This document shows, piece by piece, positions 41,930-50,900 of a stretch of DNA of 64,000 nt. Each line of letters opens with the position of its first letter. Within the stretch, counting starts at the first letter, position 1. The translations under genes were made by a program, and so were the position numbers. Source of the stretch: Rhipicephalus microplus (taxonomy: Eukaryota > Arthropoda > Arachnida > Ixodida > Ixodidae); assembly GCF_043290135.1 (NCBI RefSeq), contig NC_134710.1, positions 283,431,276 to 283,495,275 of the forward strand. The letters are read 5' to 3'. Below the pieces are notes generated by a model. The model had not been told where the DNA came from. It saw nothing but the letters and a program-made list of their open reading frames with translations, and searched no databases.

Positions 41930-42505
41930 CTAGCCTTTGAAGGGGCGCTTGTTTTCGATGAAAGCAGTGATGAGTTCATACGCGACCTTGGGACGATCGA
42001 AAGCCAATAGATGGCCACCGTTTCGCACCACCACGAAGTTGAGATTTTCGACTGTCTTCTTGTAGCCGTACAGATGGCGCCCATCGGAGCTACGCCAAAT
42101 AGTCCGCGGTTCGCGGTACCAACGGCCGACGTGAGACCAGTCCACCTGCGACAAAAAGTTCTCGGTCTGGGTGGTGGACATTGCCATGTAAAGGTTACCG
42201 CTGTACACGAGCACCTTATAGCCACCCTCGACGACTACGGTGAACTGCGGCTTGGCCGAATTCAGCAGGTCTTCGTAGAAGTGTGAAGCCACGGCGGTAC
42301 GCGACATGTGGAACGTTTGATTTCCCACGTGCAGCGCGCGCCACAGTTCCGGTCTCTGCACAAAAGTCATGTACGCTGAGTTGTCCTTTGGCGGACTGTC
42401 TTGAAGCAAGTTATAATTGTTGTGCATGCCCGTGACGTTCTTGTAAAATGTACTCTCGTGTAGCACGACAACGTCACAGCCTGTCTTGACCGAGTGAGCG
42501 TTCAT
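41930..42505 (-). CDS. serine carboxypeptidase (S10), C-terminal part
   Basis: Minus strand. From about residue 18 the sequence follows the C-terminal third of vitellogenic-like/S10 serine carboxypeptidases: YKNVTGMHNNYNLLQD, FVQRPELWRALHVGNQTF, YEDLLNSAKPQFTVV, YKVLVYSGNLYMAM, VDWSHVGRWYREPRTIW, NFVVVRNGGHLLAFDRP, ELITAFIENKRPF. S10 enzymes cleave C-terminal residues in lysosomes or the secretory route, using Ser, Asp and His. The His (NGGH) is present. The Asp expected in the YSGNLD-type motif is Tyr (codon TAC, one base from GAC). The Ser-containing part is not in the window next to this exon; the ATG listed follows an in-frame stop closely, so this is likely a last exon or a pseudogene fragment rather than a full gene. 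Confidence 0.72.
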   Translation of the reverse strand: MNAHSVKTGCDVVVLHESTFYKNVTGMHNNYNLLQDSPPKDNSAYMTFVQRPELWRALHVGNQTFHMSRTAVASHFYEDLLNSAKPQFTVVVEGGYKVLVYSGNLYMAMSTTQTENFLSQVDWSHVGRWYREPRTIWRSSDGRHLYGYKKTVENLNFVVVRNGGHLLAFDRPKVAYELITAFIENKRPFKG

Positions 42506-43059
42506 AGGTCATTATTGCGAAGTGCAGGGAAACAAGAGGAAAAATATCGGGAGGCTTCAAAAACGACTGTCTCAATTTCGCGCCAAGTTTCGAAGACAAC
42601 GTCAAGGCAAACCTGGAAATTCCGTTTACTTGAAAAGAAATCGAAGATGCAGTTGATGAGCTGAGTATATAGAGAGTGCACGGGTGTCAAGCTTCCCGTT
42701 CGTCCTTATGCAGGTCTTTCAAATTAGAGATTGGCAAATTTTGGTTCTACACTAGTTCGTGATTCCTACGATGGGGCTAGAGACTCAATGATGGAGCTTG
42801 GCCTTCATAGTACATAAAAACTAGAATTGCGGTATGAGATGTGACGATATCAGCCCATGGAGACTAAAGGAACCATTAAGGTGAAAGTCCTATATGTCGC
42901 ATGAGCCGAAAATATGGCTACGCTGGTGTCAACATGAAAAGTCCCCCACTAAACATAGTAATTTACGCCCTTTGCCGATATCGAAAAAAAAGAGAAAAAA
43001 ACTGGTAGATCCCACGCACTGCGGGAAACGGTTATATGCGAAGCACAAATTACGTTCAA
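42506..43059. other. no further carboxypeptidase exon found
   Basis: No upstream S10 motif in any frame. TATATA at 42666 is isolated. An A-rich tract is at 42985-43001. Confidence 0.4.
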
Positions 43060-44573
43060 GTGCTCATTTTAAAATCAGCACAACTTTACGAGCTGGACGT
43101 AAATTATGCCGTACATGACTTCCATGTCTTCATTATCATGTTTGCGCTTGGCATTTGTGCCCATCGTCCAGTCACGTCACGTAATACCAAACTTCGTATA
43201 TGTGAAGCTAGCGAAATGGCCGTGAGTGCACATAAACATAGTATGTAGTCATGTTTTACGGGACATGCATGTTGTGAGTACCATGTTAGGACGTGTCAAT
43301 AAACTTTTTAGGCTATTCACGTCACTTAATTCCGATTTTAAGGTATATGAAGCTATCGAAACGGCCGCAAGTACATCATGAGCGTGGTATGTAGTCATTT
43401 TCTTACATACATGACACGCATATTATGATCATTGTGTTTGCACCAGTCATATACTTTTGTTATCAACTCACGTCACGTAATGCCAAATTTTGTATATGTG
43501 AAGCTAGGAAAACAGCCACGAGCGCACAGTAAGCGTAGCATGTAGTCATCTTTTGCATGACACGAATATCATGATTATCATGTTTGGACATGTCATTTAT
43601 CTTCGTTGTCCATTCGCGAGACGTTATACAAAATGCGGTATATGGTAAGCTAGGAAAACAGCCGCGAGTTCATCAAGAGAATGACATTTAGTCATGTTTT
43701 TACATGACAGGCGTGTCATTACTATAATGTGTGTCCCAGTCATATACCATCGTCCTATATTCATGTCACGTAATACCACAGTTTGTACATATGAAGGTAA
43801 TGAAATGACTATGAGCGCATAATGAGCGTGGCCTCTAGTCATGTTCTTACATGACCCACCAATCATGTATTTTGTTTCCACAAGTTATTTGCATTCCATT
43901 CACCTTCATCTTCTATTCACGTCACGTATTAATGAACTTGGTGCATGTGAAGCTAGCGAAACGACTGCGAGCGCATCATGAGCTTGGAACCTATGTTCTT
44001 GCATCGCACGCATGTCACGATTATCTTGTTTGCACCTGTCATTTACCTTAATCATCCATTTACTTCAAGTAGTTCCTTACTTCATGTATGTAAATCTAGT
44101 GAAGCAACCACGAGCACCTCATGAGTGGGGAATGTAGTCATGTTCTTACATGACACGCATGTCATGATTACTCTGTTTGCACCTGTCATATAACTTCATA
44201 ATTCATTCACATGTATTACCGATTTGATGTATATGAATCTAGCGATATGACCGCGAGAACATCATGAGTTAGGCATGTAGTCATGTTACATGACACGCAT
44301 GCCATGATTTTTATGTTAGGGTCTGTCGGCTTGTGTTTGCCGTGCAGTCATGTCATAGCTTACCTGTTTTGCAAAATTTCATGTGAACGAAACCACCGTA
44401 AGAGCAGCAAGACCATGAAATGTAAATCATGGCATTTATGACATATATGTCACGACTGTCATGTTATGACTAGTCACTCATGCTCATCAAGCAGTCATAA
44501 TATGCCATACCATTTTTGGTACTGATACCATTATCGAAAGAAACAGCCAGGAGAGCTAAAAGTCGTAGGTGAC

Positions 44574-44663
<90 letters not shown>

Positions 44664-44706
44664 CGGTCAAATTCACTGAAGTTCGCTAAGAAATGCTTCG
44701 CATTTA
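43060..44706 (+). repeat. tandem-unit repeat with GATA tail, long copy
   Basis: Starts with GTAAATTATGCCGTACATGA as in the short copy. Eight tandem units marked by CACGTCACGTAATACC-like text at about 43173, 43320, 43471, 43616, 43764, 43920, 44062 and 44208, spacing 142-156 and mean near 147 bp. Then a unique end (CAGCCAGGAGAGCTAAAAG), a (GATA)n tract at 44572-44663, TTCGCTAAG and the palindrome AAATGC-TTC-GCATTT at 44691-44705 followed by AAAA. Confidence 0.75.
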
Positions 44707-44914
44707 AAAAGTGTCGCGTGGCTTGAGGCACGTGAGCCAGGACATAGCACAGATGTTCTGGTACTTGGTAGCGTAGGCATTCACTTATGTAGCTGCCACC
44801 ACTTATCTTCAGCCTCTCGCTTCAATAAAGCAGAGACTGCGGCAACTTGCCACGCCAGGATTACTTCTCGAATTCTCTAACTTTGTTGCGCGTCTGCGCT
44901 GAACTGGATTCGTG

Positions 44915-45123
44915 GCTATGGTGCTCTGCTGTTGATCAGAAGGTCACGCTTTCAATCCTGACCTCAGCGGTCGCATTTCGATGGAGGTGAAATGGTAGAG
45001 ACCCGTGTACTGTGAGATGTCATCGCACGGTAAAGAACACCAGGTGCTCGGAATTTGCAGATCGCTTCATTACGGCGTCTCTCATAATCATATTGTGGTT
45101 TTGGGACGTAACGCCCCAGATAA
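44915..45123 (+). mobile_element. old Ruka-type SINE
   Basis: GCTATGGTGCTCTGCTGTTG, TCAATCCTGACCTCAGCGG (B-box side), CGCATTTCGATGGAGG, GTAAAGAACACCAGGTG, ATTACGGCGTCTCTCATAAT and TTTTGGGACGTAACGCCCC in order. About 20 percent diverged by eye. Confidence 0.75.
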
Positions 45124-45531
45124 TATTAATAATATAAAAACAATATTATTATCAATATTACTTAATATGTCACACCACCAATGACGTCGTGACTGACGTA
45201 ATGTCACACGTTTACTCAAGACGTCAACAGATGATATCATCACTTGTTGAAAGGTTCCTGAATATGCCTAGCAGTGTGCTTTACCAGCAGTGCTGCCAGA
45301 TGCGACCGAGCAAACGATTCGAATACTCATCGCGACAGAAGGGCAAAAGAAGTAAAAACAACGAGTTTTCCCATTCATCAAAATGTTTTGAGTATAATAA
45401 ATATACTTCTCTCAAATTCGAAAGAGAGTTTAAACAATTACCCAATAGTTTTATGCAGGGAAAGTATGCGCAACTATGATCGAAAGCACGCAGCTAATTT
45501 TTTTAACATTGTCTCAAAGGTAGTTTCCATA
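45124..45531. other. no gene seen
   Basis: ATATTATTAA/TTAATATT palindromic AT tract at 45120-45165; the rest is anonymous, with overlapping ORFs under 100 codons. Confidence 0.35.
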
Positions 45532-45546
45532 CAATTCAAGATGATT

Positions 45547-45782
45547 GCCCTGCCGCGGCGGTCTGGTGAATAAGGTACTTGGCTGATGTCCTGTAGGTCG
45601 CGGGAACAAATCCCGGCGGCGGCGGCTGCATTTTTGACAAAGGCGGAAGTGCTGTATAGACCCATGTGTTTGGGTGCACGTTAAAGAACCCCAGGTGTTT
45701 AGAAATTTCCGGAGCCGTCCCCTACGGCGTCTGTCATAATCATTTGATGGCTTTGGGACGTTAAACCACACACATCAATGAT
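45547..45782 (+). mobile_element. Ruka-type SINE with target duplication
   Basis: CCCTGCCGCGGCGGTCTGGT head, GGGAACAAATCCCGGC B box, standard body and CACATCAATGAT end. Flanked by a 15-bp duplication with two mismatches, CAATTCAAGATGATT (45532-45546) and CAATTGAAGATGAAT (45783-45797). Confidence 0.9.
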
Positions 45783-45797
45783 CAATTGAAGATGAAT

Positions 45798-46336
45798 AAC
45801 GTTACTATTACACTCCGCCAACATATGAGTCACTTCAACGTTCAACCGTAGGTATGTTATCAGGAAGGAGGGGGCCAGGAGGTAGCCACACCCATCTTCT
45901 AGTGATCCAAGAGGGGGGGAGGTGCTAATTTTGCCCCATACATTGACTTAGTAGGACAAGTGTGGGACGCTACAATCAGCCAACGCTTTTCTTGATAGGC
46001 AGCTCTGCGCATTCCTATGCGCTCAACTACTCGGCTCATTGAAAAAAACGCTATTATGAGCCACAAGCGCGTGCTGGGGAACGCGATGATCGATAAGAAA
46101 CTATATTTGCTGGAAAAATGTAAATAATCCCCCCAAAACGTGACAAGCGACTGGTCAGTCCTACAAGCGACTAGGCCAAAAAAATAAAGGAGCCCAAATC
46201 CGCCTATTGTAAGCGCGGTACTGACCAATTCTACCAATTGAACGGCAGACAGCTTCAAAAGAAGGGGGGGGGGATGTTTGAGTTGACGGGAAACTCAGTG
46301 TAATTAGTTTCTCGTACGAGCACACAATAGGCCTCT
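45798..46336. other. no recognised gene
   Basis: A minus-strand 119-codon ORF (45899-46258) has a hydrophobic start (LVSTALTIGGFGLLYFFGLV) that could form a membrane segment, but I know no match and two G-runs flank it (45910-45920, 46265-46272). Confidence 0.3.
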
Positions 46337-46348
46337 AACACTGTAAGT

Positions 46349-46590
46349 TGCCCCGCCGTGGTGGTCCAGTGGCTAAGGTACTCGGCTGCTGACCCGCAGG
46401 TAGCGGGATCGAATTCCGGCTGCGGCGGCTGCATTTCCGATGGAGGCGGAAATGTTGTAGGCCCGTGTGCTCAGATCTGAGTGCACGTTTAAGAACCCCA
46501 GTTGTTCGAAATTTTCGGAGTCCTCCACTACGGCGTCTCTCATAATCATATAGTGATTTTGGGACGTTAAACCCCACAAATCAATCAATT
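46349..46590 (+). mobile_element. Ruka-type SINE with target duplication
   Basis: Full length: CCCCGCCGTGGTGGTCCAGT head, GGGATCGAATTCC B box, CAATCAATT end. Perfect 12-bp duplication AACACTGTAAGT at 46337-46348 and 46591-46602. Confidence 0.95.
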
Positions 46591-46602
46591 AACACTGTAA
46601 GT

Positions 46603-47128
46603 CAGAGCGTGACGTCACCAGCACACGTTGGAAAACAATCCCGCTGCTGGCTTAGAGGGTATACTATAGAGCAGCTCTTAGGGCACGTTTTTCCCCTTTT
46701 GTAACTTATTTTAATATGGCAAGATTAGTCACCGTACGTCTCAGAGAGCAGGTAGGTGGGGGGTAAACTGCAGGACGAAAAGCTTCTTACACTAATTGTC
46801 TGTGTAACTTGTAGAAGTGAACTCAGGTGTTTGTCGTAGGGAAGAACAGTGGCATCGTCATTAAAATTGTGCCGCATGTGCTGTGGCGTGTTGTGTGCGT
46901 TGGCGGCATCGGTATAATTTTCTCACCCACACGAACGCCAAAACGACCGTATTATGCGGGGCCTTGGATTGGGATGTGTGAATAACGATGCGCCTAGTTT
47001 GCGAGAACATTGGCACTTGTTTTTGGCCAGTTGTGCTGATGGTTTTTTTAACTGAACATCTTGATTTAAATTTTTAGTAAAGGTAAAAATTATTTTGAAA
47101 CAATCATCTGCGAATGATACATCTTGCT
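46603..47128. other. no gene seen
   Basis: Anonymous sequence; a G-run at 46756-46763. Confidence 0.35.
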
Positions 47129-47373
47129 TGATTGATTGATATGTGAGGTTTAACCTCCCAGAACCACCATATGATTATGACAGATACCGTATAGTAGAGG
47201 GATCCGGAACTTCCGACCACCTGGGGTTCTTTAACCTGCACCCAAATCTAAGCACCCGTGCCTACAGCATCTTTGGATCGATGGAAAATGCAGCCGCTGC
47301 AGCCGGAATTCGATCCCGCGACCTGCGGGTGAGCAGCCAAGTACCTTAGTCATTAGACCACTGCGGCGGGGCG
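47129..47373 (-). mobile_element. Ruka-type SINE, full length
   Basis: From GATTGATTGATATGTGAGG to CATTAGACCACTGCGGCGGG. Complete A and B boxes on the minus strand. No clean target duplication. Confidence 0.92.
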
Positions 47374-47632
47374 AGTAGTACGTCTCAGCATTTGCTCTAC
47401 GTGCAAGGAAAATTATGCTTATCCTTCATACCGAAAGCCATGACAATGCATGAAGGCTTAGCGTGTTGGAGCACTGCCGATGCTGCATATTCAGTTTGCC
47501 ACGGTGAATACGCAAACTGATTAACATATTGCGTCTTATCCATATTCCAATACGTCTTAATGTGAGAAAAATTGGCCAGAGGGTCTGCAATATCCTTGGT
47601 ATACCTTAGAATTATGGCTCTACTTAATGTAG
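47374..47632. other. no gene seen
   Basis: Anonymous sequence leading into the CAT tail of the next RTE element. Confidence 0.3.
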
Positions 47633-47834
47633 TCATCATCATACTCATCATCATCAGCTAAGACATCGCCCACTGCAGGGCAGTGGCCTCCCTCATGATC
47701 CACCAATCAACCTGGTCTTGTGCTTTCTACTAGCGTGTTAAACCTGCGAACTTTTTATTATCATCGGCCCATCTAACTTTCTGTCTCCCCCTCGTGCAAT
47801 TGCCTTGTCTTTGATGCTAGTCTGTAACCCTGAA

Positions 47835-48812
47835 AGGGACCCTGAAACAGTTTGTTGAAGTTTTGTCAGCGTTTAGGCTAGAACATCTTCAAACCATTCG
47901 TACAACAAATTTAGTTTTACGCCATGTACCAAGGCTGCTACAGAAAATTATATCATACCCTCCTTCTGACCTCTGCCTTGCCTCCTCAATTCATGAAAAA
48001 CGCTGGCATCACTGCCAATCGCGGACCTTTCATGAGCGCGCTTGACGCTTTGAACTTTTGCCAGTCAAGATCTCCGAAATGGAACGCCGACAGGTTGCGC
48101 GCAGTCTCGGAAGCCATCACATAGTGCACCCGGTAGCACGCACGCCGTCTGGCAATGGAGACGATGATCGCGGGGTGGTTCATATCTGCTCCGACAAATG
48201 CCGCCACCCTACCAGCCGATTTTGCTTCTGCGCATTCTAGAAAAGCTACACAACTGTGGCCTAGCACAGGCAGGACAAGACCACGTATTATGGTGTTGCC
48301 CCAACAACCCTCCACCCGAGGAGCTCCTGCAGCCATCTCCCTCACCGGAAGCCTGGGAGAGGTCGTTAAGGTGCCTGAATTTACATATACAGGTCAAGCT
48401 GGCGGACTTGTGTGCTATTGATGCGGCCCCCTGGGCCCCAACCTAGCCCCTGTGAAACTTGTTTTCCCCCATTCCCCTCCCCTTTCTGAATATTAAAGTT
48501 TATTCCACCTTCTCTGCGCATTCCACAGCCCATGACAGCCAATCTGATCATGAATCCTGGTTACGTGGCTGCTGACAGGTTCTGGTCCCGTTAAGTGGCC
48601 AGAGCATGTCACTCTGTGAATGGGCGGTTGAAAACGCGTTTGGCCGATCGCGAAAATCTGCTTCGACCGGAAGTGATTTGCAGCTTGAAAATGTTGTAAT
48701 TAATTATACAGTTTACACCGAGTGCTCGAATCGGTCACTGAATAACCCTTGGGACTTGGTCTACCAGCCCCATGTGTTTGTACAAAATCGCCGAAACCGT
48801 TTCGGCGTCCCT
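47835..48812. mobile_element. TTAA-type MITE inserted in RTE copy 2
   Basis: Inverted ends AGGGACCCTGAAACAG (47835 on) and, on the opposite strand, AGGGACGCCGAAACGG (to 48812), similar over about 33 bp. The right side is followed by TTAA (48813-48816) and the left side preceded by TGAA (47831-47834), one change from TTAA. RTE sequence resumes exactly on each side (GTAACCC and TGACCAGCGG-like). No transposase; a LINE 3' end lies inside. Confidence 0.75.
48199..48512 (+). mobile_element. LINE 3' end nested in the MITE
   Basis: Plus-strand C-terminal piece GQDHVLWCCPNNPPPEE, SPEAWERSLRCLNLHIQVKL, LCAIDAAPWAPT and stop, then CCCCATTCCCCTCCCCTTTC and TATTAAAGTTTATTCC. The HVLWxCP part is the usual C-terminal Cys/His finger of tick LINEs. 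Confidence 0.7.
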
Positions 48813-48939
48813 TTAATGCTCAGCGGTGCCTACGCGCTACGTTCCCGGCCCATCTCCGTTTCTTCTTGATTGTACCTATAATGATTGTACCTATAATTAA
48901 CCCCAGTTTGTTTCCTCACCCACTCTGCTCTCTTCTTAT

Positions 48940-49741
48940 CTTTTGATGCGAAGGAGCTCTTGACTACTCTGTGTTACGCTGTCCCTCCATCCACAACGCT
49001 TCCCTCCCCGCAAGTGGTGGAGCGGTGCCAAGTAGCTCACGGTCTTCTAGCAGTGCGTGGTGACGTCTCTCTTCCTCGCCTGCCGCGCACTCGCCGAGTG
49101 TCAGCTTCTCACTTCACCTTTTCCACCACTCGCAACGCTCGAGCCCACTCCTCACGGAGGCATAATCTATCCCACGCCACGTGTCTCCATCTGTCGGCAA
49201 GAAGAAGCCGCGAGTCGGTAGGTGTGCATACTGCACGCGCCTTGAGACTCTCGGGGCGCGGAAAATGTAGACAGTACGCCGCTGCTTGCCGCGCAATCAC
49301 GCCGACGAGCGGGACGCCGTCTCGGCGTGCTTCCCGCTAGTGTGGGTGTACCTTCTTCGGCTGTCACCGGCGTTGCGAGGGTAAGAAGGCTGATCGCGTT
49401 CACAAATGGCGACTTCAACACCAACGAGGCGCTAGCCAGGGAAGCCGAACAGAAGCGTCAACTGTGGAAGACCAGCAACGCCGATGAGGTGCGAGTCAAG
49501 AACACCAATCGTGTTCGAGAATACAGACAGCGCGCGGCTAACACCAACGAGACGCAAGCCAAAGAAGCCGAGCGCAAGCGTCTTCAACGCAGCCCACCTT
49601 CCATGTCTTTGCGTTTCAAACGAACATTTACTCGAGTAAACGCTACACCGTTTCGCTCGTTCCAACTGGGTCAACGTCGTGCGCACTGTTGCAGCTTCGC
49701 ATCCCATCTGGGTTCCTTTCGGGGAGGTGATCCATTTTTTT
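48940..49741 (+). repeat. hairpin-type repeat, copy 3, with charged-repeat ORF
   Basis: Starts CTTTTGATGCGAAGGAGCTC, clearly like the start of copies 1 and 2, and ends CCA plus exactly seven T (49735-49741). It interrupts RTE copy 2 between TCTTCTTATC and CTAAGGTTACACC. The interior is unlike copies 1 and 2: GC-rich, with an ORF of ~21-residue charged repeats and no TATA/initiator pair that I can see. Confidence 0.65.
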
Positions 49742-49797
49742 CTAAGGTTACACCTGTCACTTTCTTTTCCATTGCTTGCTTCGTCGTCCTCAATTGA
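49327..49797 (+). CDS. ORF with ~21-residue charged repeats
   Basis: 156 codons; the part inside the repeat ends at about 49735. Three repeats start NTNEALAREAEQKRQ, NADEVRVKNTNRVREYRQ and NTNETQAKEAERKRLQR, spaced about 21 residues, all helical and basic/acidic. They resemble the score-and-three (STPR-like) peptide repeats found in many arthropod proteins; that assignment is tentative. The ATG may not be the real start, since an exon fragment is equally possible. Confidence 0.4.
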   Translation: MLPASVGVPSSAVTGVARVRRLIAFTNGDFNTNEALAREAEQKRQLWKTSNADEVRVKNTNRVREYRQRAANTNETQAKEAERKRLQRSPPSMSLRFKRTFTRVNATPFRSFQLGQRRAHCCSFASHLGSFRGGDPFFSKVTPVTFFSIACFVVLN

Positions 49798-50900
49798 GGC
49801 TGAACCCTCTTTTTAACAACCGACAAGATACAGCTGTTATATACCTTCCTCTTGAGAGTTAATTGTAAATTACCATTCATAATTCGAAAAAGTTTGCCTA
49901 GTGTTATCTATCCTTATTATTCTAGTAATTTCACTCTCATTGTTCGGCACCGAAGTTACTACCTGTTTTAAGTAAACATTGTCCTTTGTAACATCCAGTG
50001 TTTCTCCACCAATGGAAAAGCACTGTTTTCTGCCAGGTCTGCTGCACTTTACTTTAGATTTATGCATAATAATGTTAGGCGTACTCATCTGCTTTGCATG
50101 TCCAGTTACGTAATAAAAAGCCGTAATTCGTTCCCTGAGTTACTCCTATGCCACCTGCTAATCGCAGGTCACTAAAATACGCTCCAATAACCTTCATACC
50201 TAACTCTTCCCAATCTGTAGGACAGTGAACACGCAGTGAATAGCATTGGAGAGATCGTGCCTTCCTGCCTTACACCTTTCTTAAAGGAATTCTGTCACTT
50301 TCTTTATGCAAAACTATGGTGGCCGTGGATCTACTGTAGATTTCTTCAAGTATGTTTATGTAGGATTCTTCCGTAGTGCCTGAATCACTGCTGTTGTCTC
50401 GACTTAGTCAAATGCCTTGTAATCTATGAGAGATATGTTTAGGGGTTGGTTGTAATCCGTGCATTTTCTTTTGCCTCATTGATAGTATGAATATGGCATA
50501 ATGTAGAGCAGCCTGTACGAATTTCTGTTCGATCCTTTGGTTGTCTGATCTCTAATGTTGCCTTAATTTCATTAGCTAGTATTTTTGTAAATTGTTTGTA
50601 GAGAACGAACCACAGGCTGATTAGCCTGTGATTTTCCAAGTCATTCACGTCTCCTTTTATATTGAATAAAATTCTTTTGGCGTTCTTCCAAGATTCTGGT
50701 ATCCTTCCCGTCAAGAAACACTTCGTATGTTAGGTGGCTAGTTTTTCTAACACAATGTCTCCGCCGTCTTTCAGCAGGTTCGTTCTTATCTTAACCTCAT
50801 CAGTTAATTGGCCTCTTTGCATTCTTTCGATGGATGTTACTACTTCTCTTCTCATTACTGGTAGGTTGTCGGATTCCGCTGGGCTATTGACAATGTACAT

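Larger units (their letters stand above)
47633..50900 (-). mobile_element. RTE-type LINE copy 2, decayed, with two insertions
   Basis: Aligns with RTE copy 1 in four blocks: 3' tail and end (47633-47830), 48817-48939, 49742-50090 (RKVYNSCIL, TTKQAMEKKVTGVTL, KDNVYLKQVV) and 50290-50900 (MTGRIPESWKNAKRILF, HTINEAKENA, ERMQRGQLTDEVKIRTNLL, GGDIVLEKLAT). The sequence between the first three blocks is inserted: a TTAA MITE and a hairpin-type repeat. Removing both restores colinearity with copy 1. Many stops; old copy, 5'-truncated near 50900. Confidence 0.88.

Noticed and set aside
44470..44676. ORF with repeated IYLS on the minus strand (also 12168-12578)
   Set aside because: Translation of the GATA tract, not a protein.
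47129..47373. Target duplication of this SINE (TACATCTTGC against TACGTCTCAGC)
   Set aside because: Too degenerate to distinguish from chance.
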